From: Halopseudomonas pelagia
GTDB taxonomy: Bacteria > Pseudomonadota > Gammaproteobacteria > Pseudomonadales > Pseudomonadaceae
Direction of reading: 5' to 3'
DNA length: 64,000 bases
Assembly: GCF_009497895.1 (NCBI RefSeq)
Contig: NZ_CP033116.1
Span: 2,666,001-2,730,000 of the forward strand
Shown: piece after piece, positions 1-9,890 of the stretch
How the letters are laid out: every line of letters starts with the position of its first letter
How positions within the stretch are numbered: position 1 is the stretch's first letter
The notes under the pieces: model-generated
Databases searched by the model: none
What the model saw: only the letters and a program-made list of their open reading frames with translations
Told to the model about the DNA's origin: nothing
Position numbers and translations under genes: made by a program

Positions 1-92
1 CGTCAAATCAAGGTTTTACGTCAGCGGAATCATGTCAATTTGCAACGTTACCCATTGACTAGCCAGAACTTTCCGGTAGTATTGCCGGCCGT

Positions 93-183
93 GGAGGGAT
101 GGCAGAGCGGTTGAATGCACCGGTCTTGAAAACCGGCGTAGGTTAATAGCCTACCCAGGGTTCGAATCCCTGTCCCTCCGCCA
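93..183 (+). tRNA. tRNA-Ser (UGA)
   Basis: Class II tRNA with a long variable arm. The acceptor stem pairs GGAGGGA with TCCCTCC, the discriminator is G, and CCA is encoded. The anticodon loop CTTGAAA gives UGA, and the T-arm contains GGTTCGAATCC. The 3' half is the source of two further copies in the window, at 340-358 and at about 37.70 kb, which marks this gene as an integration target. Confidence 0.97.
165..183 (+). repeat. att-like core in the tRNA-Ser 3' end
   Basis: The last 19 bases of the tRNA are repeated exactly at 340-358. A 14-base part of them, followed by the terminator, recurs at 37700. Tyrosine recombinases commonly use tRNA 3' ends as att sites and one is encoded nearby, so this is probably the intact-tRNA side of an attachment site. 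The crossover point itself cannot be read from sequence. Confidence 0.7.
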
Positions 184-190
184 AATAACC

Positions 191-222
191 AAAAAGCCTC
201 AGCGAAAGCTGGGGCTTTTTTG
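191..222 (+). terminator. terminator of tRNA-Ser
   Basis: The stem GCCTCAGC / GCTGGGGC encloses a short GAAA loop and is followed by six T. A nearly identical copy lies at about 37727-37752. Confidence 0.85.
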
Positions 223-339
223 TTTATCAGATGGGTTCTCGGTGAGAACCCATGTTCGACCGGAGCAAGCAACGCTTGCGTAGGAACGCAGGAACGCAGC
301 GACTGCGGCCCCGAAGGGGTGAGGCGCGAAGCGCCGAAT

Positions 340-358
340 AATCCCTGTCCCTCCGCCA
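340..358 (+). repeat. direct repeat of the tRNA-Ser 3' end (putative att)
   Basis: Exact 19-base copy of 165-183, including the CCA, with no preceding tRNA body. It lies between the tRNA and the recombinase genes, so it may be the left end of a former or present element nested in the same site. Confidence 0.7.
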
Positions 359-410
359 CACAACGTTTAGAATCAATGACTTACGCGCGATATTGGTTCT
401 TTGCCAACAT

Positions 411-447
411 AAGCCCCAACAAACCAACATCGGTTATTGGGGCTTTT
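411..447 (+). terminator. rho-independent terminator-like hairpin
   Basis: AAGCCCCAA pairs with TTGGGGCTT across a loop of about 18 bases and is followed by a T-run. It follows the second tRNA-Ser 3' copy and precedes the end of the minus-strand recombinase unit. It could also terminate that unit on the opposite strand. Confidence 0.6.
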
Positions 448-460
448 TTGGTTCTGCGAT

Positions 461-829
461 TCAGAGAATACCTCTGCGATGCCGTGATCGGGAACGGATT
501 ACCTTGGTCGAAGATGGACGGCCACCTTTACTCGGGTCCCTCTTCAATTTCAAAGGAGGTAGCCAGTCCTTCGTCTTACCTAACGCTTCCACTAAAATGA
601 TTAGGGTGCGTTCATAGTCCACGACAGTGGCGGGGCTATACTGAGCCAAACCTTCGTTTCTGACGTGCTGCAGATGCTTTAGCCTGATTTGGTCTAGCCG
701 GTGAATCTCTGGAAATTTTTCGCTGATAATCCTACATATCGTTTTCAGGCGCCCGATGACTTTCTTGGTCGTCACTTGCGAAGACTTAGGATCAAAGCGC
801 AACCTCTGGGTAATTAAACTGATGTTCAT
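461..829 (-). CDS. small protein coupled to a tyrosine recombinase
   Basis: This is a 122-residue basic protein that I do not recognise with certainty. It looks largely alpha-helical in the first 85 residues and ends in a Lys/Arg-rich tail. The helical part resembles the SAM-like core-binding domains that precede integrase catalytic domains, but no catalytic residues are present. Its ATG overlaps the stop of the upstream recombinase by one base (TAATG), so the two are almost certainly translated together and may act together. It could be a recombination directionality or accessory factor, or a separated DNA-binding domain. The function is inferred only from position and general composition. 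Confidence 0.6.
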   Translation of the reverse strand: MNISLITQRLRFDPKSSQVTTKKVIGRLKTICRIISEKFPEIHRLDQIRLKHLQHVRNEGLAQYSPATVVDYERTLIILVEALGKTKDWLPPLKLKRDPSKGGRPSSTKVIRSRSRHRRGIL

Positions 830-1809
830 TAATACCCACCCACGTAGCCGCTGGAAACCTGTATCCTCCCATGGCCCAAAACTCGAGCCACTTCCGCTCT
901 AGCTTTTTTGTCCAGGTCTCGAGGTACATGAACACCACTCATGGGTAATACGCCGGTGATCGACTGATAGACGTCTGCTGCAAACGCGGCGCGGAGCTCA
1001 CGATAGCTGACCACCCCAAACGAACGCAGGACGCGACGGCACCGGTTCAGCTCGCGCTGGTAAAAAACCTTTACTGTTTCAGTTTTATCTAGCAGGCATC
1101 GAGACCCGATGGGGAGAGTTTGCAATGCGAACTCGATTGCCTCAAGCCGCGCAGGTGTTGATGAAACCCAACGATCGGTACTTTGTCTGCCCCCTTTGCA
1201 CCCCTGCAGAATCCAGGCGCGGCCTGTCGTGAGAATCTCATGGCGCATTCGCTGCAGATCCTGAAGGGTCGCCTCCTGAGCGCGCATCCCCCAATTCCTT
1301 GCAAGAAGAGCCACTGCCGCACCTCGACGATCCCCTTTACTCACCATTTTCGCGACCGCCTGAGTGACCGCGTGTTGATCGGCTCGCGCTGGTACCTCTC
1401 TGACATATCTCCGAGAGGTAGCCAACGCCTGAAGTGCTGAAATTTCTATCTTCGCGTTCCCACGCATCGCATACAGCGCCGTGTTCGCGGTTGAGATCAA
1501 ATTGTGCGCGTACGGCGCAGAAATCGGCTTGTCGGTAGTGCCGTCTCGCCAAACGTACTCACCCTGCAATCGACTTTTCAGGTATTCCCCATATGAGTCG
1601 AGTGTCGATTGGCTAATCAGCCGAGCTTCGACTACGCCCTGCCTCATGCAGTATCGAGCAAATATCCGCACTCGATATTGGTGAGTCCTACGGGTCCCGA
1701 AGTGGTCCTGGTCGCCGTAAAAAAGAGTCAGCGCTCGGCACATGGCGTACCGGAGCTGCCGACCGTAGCCATAATTGCGTTTATTGCAAGGTTTCTGAGG
1801 TTTTTTCAT
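829..1809 (-). CDS. tyrosine recombinase / integrase-domain protein
   Basis: 326-residue site-specific recombinase. The catalytic region is in the C-terminal half: Arg176 in GMRAQEA (box I), Arg273 in RELRAAFA (box II), and His313 and Tyr322, nine residues apart as in typical LGH...Y tails. The box II HxxR histidine is an Arg here and the residue after the Arg is Ala instead of His, so the site is atypical. The N-terminal half would be the core-binding domain. The protein ends four residues after the tyrosine. The gene sits beside tRNA-Ser and its repeated 3' ends, the classic place for an island integrase, and is coupled to the small gene after it. I place it in the 'integrase domain-containing' proteobacterial group. 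Activity is uncertain because of the changed box II. Confidence 0.85.
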   Translation of the reverse strand: MKKPQKPCNKRNYGYGRQLRYAMCRALTLFYGDQDHFGTRRTHQYRVRIFARYCMRQGVVEARLISQSTLDSYGEYLKSRLQGEYVWRDGTTDKPISAPYAHNLISTANTALYAMRGNAKIEISALQALATSRRYVREVPARADQHAVTQAVAKMVSKGDRRGAAVALLARNWGMRAQEATLQDLQRMRHEILTTGRAWILQGCKGGRQSTDRWVSSTPARLEAIEFALQTLPIGSRCLLDKTETVKVFYQRELNRCRRVLRSFGVVSYRELRAAFAADVYQSITGVLPMSGVHVPRDLDKKARAEVARVLGHGRIQVSSGYVGGY

Positions 1810-2959
1810 ATCCGTTTACCTGTATGTGTAATTGATACAGCGCTGCGTGGCGGCCTCTCCGGTTGGGATAAAGGCTACGCCACGCACGTGTCCCTGCTGC
1901 CCCTAACCGGAGTTAGATTAAACATAGAGAGAAGTCCCTCTTGCGGGTGGACACGTCGTGTGCAGCTGTGAGCACGGTTGAAATCTGCTGCGCCGTGAAC
2001 CGGTATCTGAATCGAAACCGGGGGGCAAAGGCTTGCGCTTTATCATTGCGCCGATGCAGCAGATCTGGGTGCCTGATCTGGCTGGCTGTAATTTGGCTAA
2101 ACGATTCCGGCATGCTGAGCTGAAAACCCAGTGGAAGTCCGGCCGGGGCAGTTTTGTCCGAGTTTTGTCCGGTAGTGGTTCGGAACTTTTGTGCAAGCTA
2201 CTGATTTTAGTGTTTTTTATCTTTTTCATTGGTTGCATCTCTTAAACGTGCGCGCAATTTAAAAAAATCCGCTGCGTTGTCCAATCACACGCTGCGGAGG
2301 TAGTTAACTTGGCCATTCAGGCCGTTGGGATGCTGCGACTTTCGGCGTCCAGCTCACCCTCGATTCAGGAGTTCCCTCGGATCAATATCGAGGGGGTAAG
2401 GGAGGAATTCGGGCCCACGACGGGGCCACGCTGCAGCCCTCTTTGAGCGCTGCAGCAGTTGGATAGACTCTGCGTTGATGCAGAGCAATTCGGTGAAGGT
2501 GGCCCGGGAGGCCATTACATGCTGCTGCTTAACGAGCCCAGCTCGCTCGTCAGACACGATCGCCTGAAGACGGAGTAATTTTCACAGCGAATTGGGATGG
2601 CGAGCGTTGGGTAAATGCGGTATTTCGCGATTTAGTCAGGGATGCTGTGAATTTCTGCCTTTTTTCGGCAGGTTCAGATCTCGACAGGTGATACGCTCCC
2701 ATTCTGCGAGATTCTATTCATAGCATCAGAACTAAAAATAGCGAATACCATGGTTTCCGATTGTGCAGATCTAGTGCGCGATGGACGAAACAGCTAAGTG
2801 CCAGCAATTGTCAGCTACCGAAGAGATATCGGTACCAATACTACTAAATAACGAACCCCACCCTGCCAAGGAGGCATACCCGGGGTGCCTCTGTTGTAAT
2901 TAGTATCGTTACAAGACTTGGCTCGCGAGGGGTCAGGCAACGTGCAGAGGATAACAATC
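1810..2959. other. long stretch without a recognisable gene
   Basis: About 1.15 kb between the recombinase and exaC. Open frames exist on both strands (for example 1918-2238 minus and 2033-2245 plus) but none has recognisable domains, a good ribosome-binding site or a neighbour to support it, and they overlap one another. It looks like eroded island sequence, ending in the exaC promoter region. Confidence 0.6.
2834..2849 (+). promoter_or_regulatory. putative PQQ-regulon motif upstream of exaC
   Basis: ACCAATACTACTAAAT, about 110 bases before the exaC start. It is a looser member of a CCAA-containing motif seen before several units of the locus (4671, 25063, 28965, 33856/33878, 35388). The regulator is unknown; the LuxR-type regulators encoded in the locus are candidates. 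Confidence 0.35.
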
Positions 2960-4480
2960 ATGATTTATGCAAATCCCGGAGCTCAGGGCTCTGTCGTGTC
3001 TTTCAAGGAGCGTTACGGTAACTTCATCAATGGTGAATTCGTCGCGCCGGTCAAGGGGCAGTATTTCACCAACCTGTCGCCGGTAACGGGTGGGGCCATC
3101 TGTGAGATTCCCCGCTCTACCGCCGAGGATATCGACAAGGCGCTGGATGCTGCCCACGCTGCCAAGGCTGCCTGGGGCAAGACGTCGGTTCAGGCCCGCG
3201 GCAACATCCTGCTGCAGATTGCCGACCGCATCGAACAGAATCTTGAAAAGCTGGCCGTTACCGAAAGCTGGGATAACGGCAAGGCCGTGCGTGAAACCCT
3301 GAATGCGGATATCCCGCTCGCCGCCGACCATTTCCGTTATTTCGCTGGCTGTATTCGTGCCCAGGAAGGGACCCTGGCAGAAATCGACGAACACACCACC
3401 GCCTATCATTTCCATGAACCCCTGGGCGTGGTCGGCCAGATCATTCCATGGAACTTCCCGCTGCTGATGGCGGCCTGGAAGCTCGCGCCGGCGCTGGCGG
3501 CGGGTAACTGCGTCGTTCTCAAACCGGCAGAGCAGACGCCGCTGGGCATCCTGGTCCTGATGGAAATCATCGGTGACCTGTTGCCACCGGGCGTTCTCAA
3601 CGTGGTCAACGGTTACGGCCGTGAAGCTGGCGAAGCACTGGCCACCAGCAAGCGCATCGCAAAGATTGCCTTCACCGGCTCCACACCGGTTGGCAGGCAC
3701 ATCATGCACGCTGCTGCCGAAAATATAATTCCTTGTACTGTCGAGCTCGGTGGCAAGTCTCCGAACATATTCTTTGCCGACATCATGCAGGCCGAAGAGA
3801 CCTTTATCAGCAAGGCGGTCGAAGGTCTGGTCCTGGCGTTCTTCAATCAGGGCGAAGTCTGCACCTGTCCGTCACGGGCGCTAATCCAGGAATCCATGTA
3901 CGAAGACTTCATTGCCCTGGCGATCAAGCGCACTCAGAGCATCAAGCGTGGCAATCCCCTCGACACGGAGACCATGGTCGGTGCTCAGGCATCCGAGCAG
4001 CAGTTCGACAAGATCCTCTCCTACATGGAGATCGCCCGCCAGGAAGGTGCCGAATTCCTGATCGGCGGCAGTGCTGAAAAACTCCACGACAGCATCAATA
4101 ACGGTTATTACATCCAGCCGACCCTTCTCAAGGGTCACAACAAGATGCGCATTTTCCAGGAAGAGATATTTGGGCCTGTAGTCAGCGTCACGACCTTCAA
4201 GGACGAAGCCGAAGCTCTGGCGATTGCCAACGACAGCGAATTTGGTCTCGGTGCAGGGCTCTGGACACGGGATACTAATCGTGCGTATCGGATGGGCCGC
4301 GCCATTCAGGCAGGTCGAGTATGGACCAACTGCTACCACCTGTATCCCGCCCACGCGGCCTTCGGTGGCTACAAACAGTCAGGTGTAGGGCGTGAGAATC
4401 ACAAGATGATGCTCGACAGCTATCAGCAGACCAAGAATCTGCTGGTCAGCTATGACGCGAATCCGCTGGGTTTTTTCTAG
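2960..4480 (+). CDS. exaC: NAD-dependent aldehyde dehydrogenase ExaC
   Basis: Oxidises acetaldehyde and other aldehydes produced by the quinoprotein alcohol dehydrogenases, in the cytoplasm. The protein has 506 residues, the usual ExaC length, beginning MIYANPG. An open frame extends upstream to 2918, but AGAGGA lies just before the ATG at 2960 and family members start there. Catalytic Cys301 is in [12 protein letters not shown] and the general-base Glu262 is in VELGGKSP; the cofactor motif FTGSTPVG is present. It lies ahead of the pqq genes, as in P. aeruginosa PA1984, but about 290 bases separate it from pqqA, including a terminator, so it is probably its own unit. The closest alternatives are other AldB-type dehydrogenases. 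Confidence 0.95.
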   Translation: MIYANPGAQGSVVSFKERYGNFINGEFVAPVKGQYFTNLSPVTGGAICEIPRSTAEDIDKALDAAHAAKAAWGKTSVQARGNILLQIADRIEQNLEKLAVTESWDNGKAVRETLNADIPLAADHFRYFAGCIRAQEGTLAEIDEHTTAYHFHEPLGVVGQIIPWNFPLLMAAWKLAPALAAGNCVVLKPAEQTPLGILVLMEIIGDLLPPGVLNVVNGYGREAGEALATSKRIAKIAFTGSTPVGRHIMHAAAENIIPCTVELGGKSPNIFFADIMQAEETFISKAVEGLVLAFFNQGEVCTCPSRALIQESMYEDFIALAIKRTQSIKRGNPLDTETMVGAQASEQQFDKILSYMEIARQEGAEFLIGGSAEKLHDSINNGYYIQPTLLKGHNKMRIFQEEIFGPVVSVTTFKDEAEALAIANDSEFGLGAGLWTRDTNRAYRMGRAIQAGRVWTNCYHLYPAHAAFGGYKQSGVGRENHKMMLDSYQQTKNLLVSYDANPLGFF

Positions 4481-4576
4481 GCTCCGGCTGCGGCTGCCCG
4501 GGACCGCTCCTCCCCGGGCGGATGCATTCTGTCCGGTTACCCCGGACAGGGCTGAGGATTGATGCTCTGGATCATT

Positions 4577-4600
4577 GCGCGGCTTCGGCCGTGCTTTTTT
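4577..4600 (+). terminator. terminator after exaC
   Basis: GCGCGGC / GCCGTGC stem with a short TTCG loop, followed by six T. It lies about 100 bases after the exaC stop. Confidence 0.75.
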
Positions 4601-4670
4601 ATGCCTGATCGACAGGCCAAAAAGCTTTGACCGGGCCGCCTCGAGCCATACCAAATCGGGCCGAAACTAG

Positions 4671-4686
4671 TTCCAAAGTACCATTC
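4671..4686 (+). promoter_or_regulatory. putative PQQ-regulon motif upstream of pqqA
   Basis: TTCCAAAGTACCATTC, about 80-95 bases before pqqA. It matches the motif at 28965 (ACCAAGGTAGTATTTC) and at 33878 (ACCAAAGCAGCATT). A second ACCAAA lies 22 bases upstream, the same spacing as between the two copies at 33856 and 33878. Confidence 0.45.
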
Positions 4687-4766
4687 TTGGGTTGGCAGTC
4701 GGGTGGTTAACTGAGGTTGTCGGCTTTTACCGGCAAGACCTATTCGTAAAACAAGAGGATCGACCT

Positions 4767-4838
4767 ATGTGGACTAAACCGAGCTTTACCGATCTGCGTA
4801 TCGGCTTTGAAGTCACCATGTACTTTGCCAGCCGTTGA
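4767..4838 (+). CDS. pqqA: PQQ precursor peptide PqqA
   Basis: 23-residue ribosomally made peptide: [14 protein letters not shown], then EVTMYFASR. It carries the conserved Glu and Tyr, three residues apart, that PqqE joins and that become the PQQ skeleton. Too short for routine gene finders. AAGAGGATCG upstream provides a ribosome-binding site. It is first in the pqqABCDE operon, and the hairpin directly after it probably sets its excess over the downstream enzymes. Confidence 0.95.
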   Translation: MWTKPSFTDLRIGFEVTMYFASR

Positions 4839-4846
4839 GCAGTCGG

Positions 4847-4866
4847 CACCCCGGCTTGCCGGGGTG
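4847..4866 (+). promoter_or_regulatory. pqqA-pqqB intercistronic hairpin
   Basis: CACCCCGG / CCGGGGTG with a four-base loop, followed by TTTCC. It lies nine bases after pqqA. With only three T it is more likely a partial terminator or mRNA-stabilising stem than a full stop. Confidence 0.6.
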
Positions 4867-4907
4867 TTTCCTTGATTCAGCCGATCCGTTGAACACCAGG
4901 AAAAACA

Positions 4908-5819
4908 ATGCATATTCAGATACTCGGTTCGGCAGCTGGCGGCGGTTTTCCGCAATGGAACTGCAACTGCAGCAACTGCGACGGAGTGCGCAAGGGCACC
5001 TTGAACGCCAAGCCGCGCACCCAGTCTTCCATCGCACTGTCCGATGACGGCGTCAACTGGATACTCTGCAATGCCTCGCCGGACATACGCGCGCAGCTAG
5101 AGAATACCCCGACGCTGCAGCCTGCACGTTCCGTGCGCGACACCGCCATTGGTGCCATTGTGCTCATGGACAGTCAGATTGACCATGTCACCGGCCTGTT
5201 GACTCTGCGCGAAGGGTGTCCGCACCAAGTTTGGTGTACCGATATGGTGTACGAAGACCTCAGCAGCGGATTTCCGTTATTCAAGATGCTTGAACATTGG
5301 AATGGCGGACTGCGCTGGAACCCAATTCCGCTTGCAGCAGAATTTACCATTCCGGTTTGTCCCGCTCTGCGCTTTACCGCCATCGCCCTACGCAGCGCAG
5401 CGCCACCCTATTCCCCGCATCGCAACAATCCACACCCAGGCGACAACATCGGACTGCTGGTGCGCGATCTGAATACAGGCGGGGTGCTGTTTTACGCGCC
5501 GGGTTTGGGGCAGCCGGATGCCCAAGTCAAATCAGTGATGGCTGACGCCCACTGCCTGCTGGTGGATGGCACCTTGTGGCGCGATGACGAGATGGCCTAC
5601 GCCGGGGTAGGCGACAAGCTCGGTAGCGAGATGGGGCATCTGCAGCAGAGCGGCACGGACGGGATGATCGCGTTACTGGATGGGCAAGCTGCGGTACGCA
5701 AGATCCTGATCCACATCAACAATACCAACCCCATCCTGGATGAGGATTCGACCGAACGGGCCGAACTTGCCCGGCACGGGATTGAAGTCGCCTTTGACGG
5801 CATGCACATTACGCTTTGA
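4908..5819 (+). CDS. pqqB: PQQ biosynthesis protein PqqB
   Basis: 303-residue cytoplasmic metallo-beta-lactamase-fold protein. Family members are iron-dependent hydroxylases that act on the tyrosine of the excised Glu-Tyr dipeptide during PQQ formation. The N-terminus [19 protein letters not shown] and the following Cys-rich CNCSNC are typical, and the length is normal for PqqB. It is second in the operon, 69 bases after pqqA with the hairpin between them, and is followed 10 bases later by pqqC if the TTG start is used. Confidence 0.95.
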   Translation: MHIQILGSAAGGGFPQWNCNCSNCDGVRKGTLNAKPRTQSSIALSDDGVNWILCNASPDIRAQLENTPTLQPARSVRDTAIGAIVLMDSQIDHVTGLLTLREGCPHQVWCTDMVYEDLSSGFPLFKMLEHWNGGLRWNPIPLAAEFTIPVCPALRFTAIALRSAAPPYSPHRNNPHPGDNIGLLVRDLNTGGVLFYAPGLGQPDAQVKSVMADAHCLLVDGTLWRDDEMAYAGVGDKLGSEMGHLQQSGTDGMIALLDGQAAVRKILIHINNTNPILDEDSTERAELARHGIEVAFDGMHITL

Positions 5820-5829
5820 GGAGTCTGTC

Positions 5830-6582
5830 TTGCAGCCCGAACCAATGAATGCTGATGCTTTCGAGCAGGCCCTGCGGGCCAAGGGAGCTTACTATCATAT
5901 TCATCATCCCTACCATGTTGCCATGTACAGCGGCACGGCCAGTCGCGAGCAGATCCAGGGCTGGGTCGCCAATCGCTTCTACTACCAGATCAAGATTCCG
6001 CTGAAGGACGCGGCGATCATGGCCAACTGCAACGACCCGGCCACCCGCCGCGAATGGATACAGCGGATTATCGATCATGATGGTGAGAGGCAAGGGGAGG
6101 GCGGTATCGAAGCCTGGTTGCGGCTGGGCGAGGCGGTAGGGCTGGACCGCGAGGTGCTGCTGTCGCAGGAAAAGGTATTGCCGGGCGTGCGCTTCGCTGT
6201 GGATGCCTATGTCAATTTTGCCCGTCGGGCGAGCTGGCAGGAAGCCGCCAGTTCCTCGTTGACCGAGCTGTTTGCCCCGCAGATTCACCAATCACGCCTC
6301 GATAGCTGGCCAGCACACTATCCGTGGATCGATAGTCGCGGCTACGAGTATTTCCGCAAGCGAATGAGTGAGGCACGGCGTGATGTAGAGCATGGTTTGC
6401 GCATTACTCTCAGCCACTACCAGACCTATGATGCCCAGCAGCGCATGCTCAATATCCTGCAGTTCAAGCTCGATATCCTCTGGAGCATGCTGGATGCCAT
6501 GAGTATGGCCTACGAATTGGACCGCGCGCCTTACCACACCGTTACCGCCCAGGCCGTCTGGCATCGGGGGGTAGATCTGTGA
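5830..6582 (+). CDS. pqqC: pyrroloquinoline-quinone synthase PqqC
   Basis: Cofactor-less oxidase catalysing the last step of PQQ synthesis (ring closure and eight-electron oxidation). Helical-bundle family; the motifs GAYYHIHHP and NRFYYQ...[12 protein letters not shown] are well conserved. Two starts are possible: TTG at 5830, six bases after GAGGAG, gives 250 residues as in other pseudomonads; ATG at 5845 gives 245 but has no ribosome-binding site at a good distance. I prefer the TTG. The stop overlaps the GTG start of pqqD. Confidence 0.93.
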   Translation: MQPEPMNADAFEQALRAKGAYYHIHHPYHVAMYSGTASREQIQGWVANRFYYQIKIPLKDAAIMANCNDPATRREWIQRIIDHDGERQGEGGIEAWLRLGEAVGLDREVLLSQEKVLPGVRFAVDAYVNFARRASWQEAASSSLTELFAPQIHQSRLDSWPAHYPWIDSRGYEYFRKRMSEARRDVEHGLRITLSHYQTYDAQQRMLNILQFKLDILWSMLDAMSMAYELDRAPYHTVTAQAVWHRGVDL

Positions 6583-6857
6583 TCGACTTTCAGAGGCATC
6601 AAGTGCCGATACTGCGTCCCGGGTTCCGGTTGCAGTGGGAGCCGATCCAGAATAGTCACGTTCTGCTGTATCCCGAGGGTATGGTCAAGCTGAATGAAAG
6701 TGCTGCCCAGGTATTGCTGCTGATCGATGGCGAGCGACCAATTGACGACATCATCGACAGCCTGGCTGGTCGGTTTCCAAATGTACCCGGGCTGGATGAA
6801 GACATCCTCGCCTTTATCGAGGTGGCCAATGCTCAACACTGGATCAACATCCGCTGA
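6579..6857 (+). CDS. pqqD: PqqA-binding chaperone PqqD
   Basis: 92-residue winged-helix RiPP recognition protein that binds PqqA and presents it to PqqE. It contains the usual [18 protein letters not shown] and [12 protein letters not shown] segments. It starts at a GTG overlapping the pqqC stop by four bases (GTGA), and its 3' end overlaps pqqE by 29 bases, so the three are translationally coupled. Confidence 0.95.
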   Translation: MIDFQRHQVPILRPGFRLQWEPIQNSHVLLYPEGMVKLNESAAQVLLLIDGERPIDDIIDSLAGRFPNVPGLDEDILAFIEVANAQHWINIR

Positions 6858-7989
6858 CAGCACTCTGGTTGCGAACCAAGGCCCACCATTGTGGCTTCTG
6901 GCCGAGCTGACCTATCGCTGTCCATTGCAATGCCCCTACTGTTCCAACCCGCTGGAGTTCGCCAATCACAAGGATGAACTGACTACCGCACAGTGGATCG
7001 ATGTATTCACTCAGGCACGAGCGCTGGGGGCGGCGCAGCTGGGATTTTCAGGCGGCGAACCCTTGGTACGTGACGATCTGGTGGAGTTAATCGAAGCGGC
7101 GCGCGAGCTGGGGTTCTATACCAATCTGATTACATCGGGCATGGGGCTAACCGAGCAAAAGGTCAATGCGTTCAAGCAAGCGGGGCTCGATCATATCCAG
7201 ATCAGCTTCCAGGCGTCCGACGCAGAGATAAACAACATGCTCGCGGGTTCGCGCAAGGCATTCGACCAGAAGCTGGCAATGGCCCGTGCCGTAAAAGCGG
7301 CGGGATACCCGATGGTGTTGAACTTTGTCACGCACCGGCACAATATTGATGAGATAGAAAAGATCATCGAACTCTGCCTGGCGCTGGAAGCTGACTTTGT
7401 CGAGCTGGCTACCTGTCAGTACTACGGATGGGCACACCTGAACCGGGCTGGCCTGCTGCCAACCAAGGCGCAACTGGACCATGCTGAAGCCGTAACGCAG
7501 CGCTACCGCCTCAAGCTCGCTGCCGAAAATCATCCGTGCAAACTGATTCTGGTGACCCCCGACTACTACGAAGAGCGTCCCAAAGGGTGTATGAATGGCT
7601 GGGGCAATATCTTTCTTAGTATTACTCCTGATGGCACAGCGTTACCTTGCCACAGCGCGCGGCAATTGCCAGTGACCTTCCCGAACGTCACCGCACATAG
7701 CCTGTCGCACATCTGGTACGACTCATTTGGCTTCAACCGTTTTCGCGGTTACGAGTGGATGAGCGAACCCTGCCGCTCCTGTGATGAAAAGGAAAAGGAT
7801 TTTGGCGGCTGCAGGTGCCAGGCGTATATGCTTACCGGAGACGCGACCCAGGCTGACCCGGTATGTAGCAAATCGCCACACCACGACAAGATTCTGGCCG
7901 CCCGTGCCGAGGCAGACCTACCTCAGCCCCCGATAGAGGCATTGACGTTTCGGAATGAACGCAACTCGCGAATCATCTGCAAAAGCTGA
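6829..7989 (+). CDS. pqqE: PqqA peptide cyclase PqqE (radical SAM)
   Basis: 386-residue radical S-adenosylmethionine enzyme that forms the carbon-carbon bond between the Glu and Tyr of PqqA. The radical-SAM cluster motif is C31-x3-C35-x2-C38 (CPLQCPYC). The C-terminal SPASM-type cysteines are visible in [24 protein letters not shown] and the last CSKSP. The frame is open further upstream (to 6727), but ATG 6829 gives the family length and places the cluster motif normally. It overlaps pqqD at its start and pqqH at its end. Confidence 0.96.
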   Translation: MLNTGSTSADSTLVANQGPPLWLLAELTYRCPLQCPYCSNPLEFANHKDELTTAQWIDVFTQARALGAAQLGFSGGEPLVRDDLVELIEAARELGFYTNLITSGMGLTEQKVNAFKQAGLDHIQISFQASDAEINNMLAGSRKAFDQKLAMARAVKAAGYPMVLNFVTHRHNIDEIEKIIELCLALEADFVELATCQYYGWAHLNRAGLLPTKAQLDHAEAVTQRYRLKLAAENHPCKLILVTPDYYEERPKGCMNGWGNIFLSITPDGTALPCHSARQLPVTFPNVTAHSLSHIWYDSFGFNRFRGYEWMSEPCRSCDEKEKDFGGCRCQAYMLTGDATQADPVCSKSPHHDKILAARAEADLPQPPIEALTFRNERNSRIICKS

Positions 7990-9859
7990 ACAGCCCGGAT
8001 TCTGGACCAGCTCCATGAGTGCTGCGCAGGCGGTCGCAGCAGCCAGTGATTATGCTGATCTGGTCTGCGACGAGCAGCGTCTGCTGTGGATTGAATTTCA
8101 TCCTGAGGACGGTCGTAGCCTGATTCATGAGTGGACAGAAGCCGGCCAGCGCTGCCTAACCCCGCTGGGTTATAGCGCCCGCAGTCGCGTCTACGAATAC
8201 GGCGGTGGTGCATTGTGTCTTGCCTCTGGCTTCCTGTGCTTTGTCAACGAAGACGATCAGCAGATCTATGTGCAGGGACTGCAGGATCTAGGCTGCCGAG
8301 CGCTGACTCAGCGCGGCGATTGCCGCTACGGCGCACTGCTGAATGATGCCATGCGCGCACGTCTGATTGCGCTGGAGGAGTGCCACACGGCAAGAGCAGT
8401 TGAGCATCGGCTGGTGGCGATCAGTTACACCGGTGAGCGTGAAGTGATCACTGAAGGTGCTGATTTCTACAACAGCCCCTGCCTCAGTCCGGATTGCTTG
8501 CACCTGGCCTGGATCGAGTGGGATCGTCCGCATTTGCCCTGGACGCAAACCCGTCTCATGTCGGCTGTGCTCAATGAGCGCGGGCAGGTTGTCAGTAAAA
8601 AATCGATTTCGTCTGTGCAGTCCCAGGCAAGTCAGCCCGAAGCATTTCAGCAGCCGCAATTCGATTCTTCGGGGGACTTGTTGTGCCTGACTGACCGCAG
8701 TGGGTACTGGTTGCCCTGGCGCGTGCGGGATGATGGCGGCTTGGAGTCCGTGCCCAGCCAGCCAGCCGATCACGCGCCAGCGCCCTGGCAACTGAATCCA
8801 CGCCATATTCTCGCACTACCCGATGACAGTCTGGCCCTCAGTTGGATGGAGGGGGGCTATGGGCATCTGGCCCTGCGGCATACCATTGGCGGCGAAGAGC
8901 AGCGGCTAGCCCATGGTTACCAGCGCTTCCGCTCGTTGGCGAGTAACGGCCGCTGGTTATATTGCGTGGCCGGGTCGGCCCTGTGCAGTGCAGCAATACT
9001 GCACATTGATCTGCTTACCCATGCACTGCAGATCATACGAGCAGTACCGGCAACCCTGCCGGCAGAGGAAGTATCGCAACCGCAGAGATTACTTTATCGA
9101 AGTGGCCGCGGTGAGACCGCACATGGGTATTTCTACCCGTCGAGCAACCGCAATCAGGCGTCGCCAGCTCCACCGCCATTGCTTATTTTTACCCATGGCG
9201 GTCCGACGTCTGCCACCTATGCGGTACTGGATAACCGAATACAGTACTGGACCCAGCGCGGTTTCGCCGTTGCAGATCTGAATTATCGTGGCAGCGTCGG
9301 CTTTGGTCGGGCTTACCGGCATCGGCTAAGGGGGCAGTGGGGTGTGGTCGATGTTGAGGACGTGCTGGCGGCTGTTGATCACTTGGTCGACGCAGGCCGT
9401 GTGGATGCTGGGAATATCTTTATTCGGGGCTCGAGTGCGGGTGGCTACACCACGCTGTGTAGCCTTGTCGCAGCGGGTGACCGCTTTCGGGCGGCGGCGA
9501 GCCTGTATGGCGTGAGCGATCCGTTGCGGTTGCGTATCAACACTCACAAGTTTGAAGCCGATTATATCGACTGGTTGATCGGTGACCCTGCGGATGTGCC
9601 AGAGCGTTATGTTCAGCGTTCGCCGCTGGAGCAAGCCGCCGAGATCAGCACGCCCGTTATCTTTTTCCAGGGATTGCAGGACGGGGTGGTGCTACCCGAG
9701 CAGACCGAACGCATGGTCAAGGCGCTGAAAGAGCAGGGCGTGCCGGTAAAATGTTTAACCTTCGCAGAAGAACGTCACGGTTTCCGCGCGCCGGGCACCC
9801 TGGCGAGTGTCCTTGAGGAAGAATTGGCTTTCTACCAATGCTGGATGCAACACGCCTGA
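7955..9859 (+). CDS. pqqH: S9 family prolyl-oligopeptidase PqqH
   Basis: 634-residue serine peptidase with an N-terminal beta-propeller and a C-terminal alpha/beta hydrolase domain (about 385-634). The nucleophile is Ser494 in GSSAGG, the Asp is probably in the [10 protein letters not shown] region, and His is in ERHGFR near the C-terminus. It overlaps the end of pqqE by 35 bases and so belongs to the pqq operon, as does PA1990 in P. aeruginosa. A role in degrading PqqA or its processing products is likely but not shown by sequence. No signal peptide is seen. Confidence 0.9.
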   Translation: MNATRESSAKAEQPGFWTSSMSAAQAVAAASDYADLVCDEQRLLWIEFHPEDGRSLIHEWTEAGQRCLTPLGYSARSRVYEYGGGALCLASGFLCFVNEDDQQIYVQGLQDLGCRALTQRGDCRYGALLNDAMRARLIALEECHTARAVEHRLVAISYTGEREVITEGADFYNSPCLSPDCLHLAWIEWDRPHLPWTQTRLMSAVLNERGQVVSKKSISSVQSQASQPEAFQQPQFDSSGDLLCLTDRSGYWLPWRVRDDGGLESVPSQPADHAPAPWQLNPRHILALPDDSLALSWMEGGYGHLALRHTIGGEEQRLAHGYQRFRSLASNGRWLYCVAGSALCSAAILHIDLLTHALQIIRAVPATLPAEEVSQPQRLLYRSGRGETAHGYFYPSSNRNQASPAPPPLLIFTHGGPTSATYAVLDNRIQYWTQRGFAVADLNYRGSVGFGRAYRHRLRGQWGVVDVEDVLAAVDHLVDAGRVDAGNIFIRGSSAGGYTTLCSLVAAGDRFRAAASLYGVSDPLRLRINTHKFEADYIDWLIGDPADVPERYVQRSPLEQAAEISTPVIFFQGLQDGVVLPEQTERMVKALKEQGVPVKCLTFAEERHGFRAPGTLASVLEEELAFYQCWMQHA

Positions 9860-9890
9860 CGCACACGAAACCCGAGGCTAACCTTGGAGG

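Larger units (their letters stand above)
184..460. other. junction segment between tRNA-Ser and the recombinase genes
   Basis: No gene is seen. After the tRNA terminator comes a small hairpin (GGGTTCTC / GAGAACCC, about 231-250), several short GC-rich inverted repeats, a copy of the tRNA-Ser 3' end (340-358) and another terminator-like hairpin. The arrangement of tRNA end plus hairpin, repeated, looks like a scar of successive integrations. Confidence 0.6.

Noticed and set aside
1918..2245. Open frames on both strands of the integrase-exaC gap
   Set aside because: They overlap each other, lack family features and ribosome-binding sites. Possible decayed genes, but not supportable.
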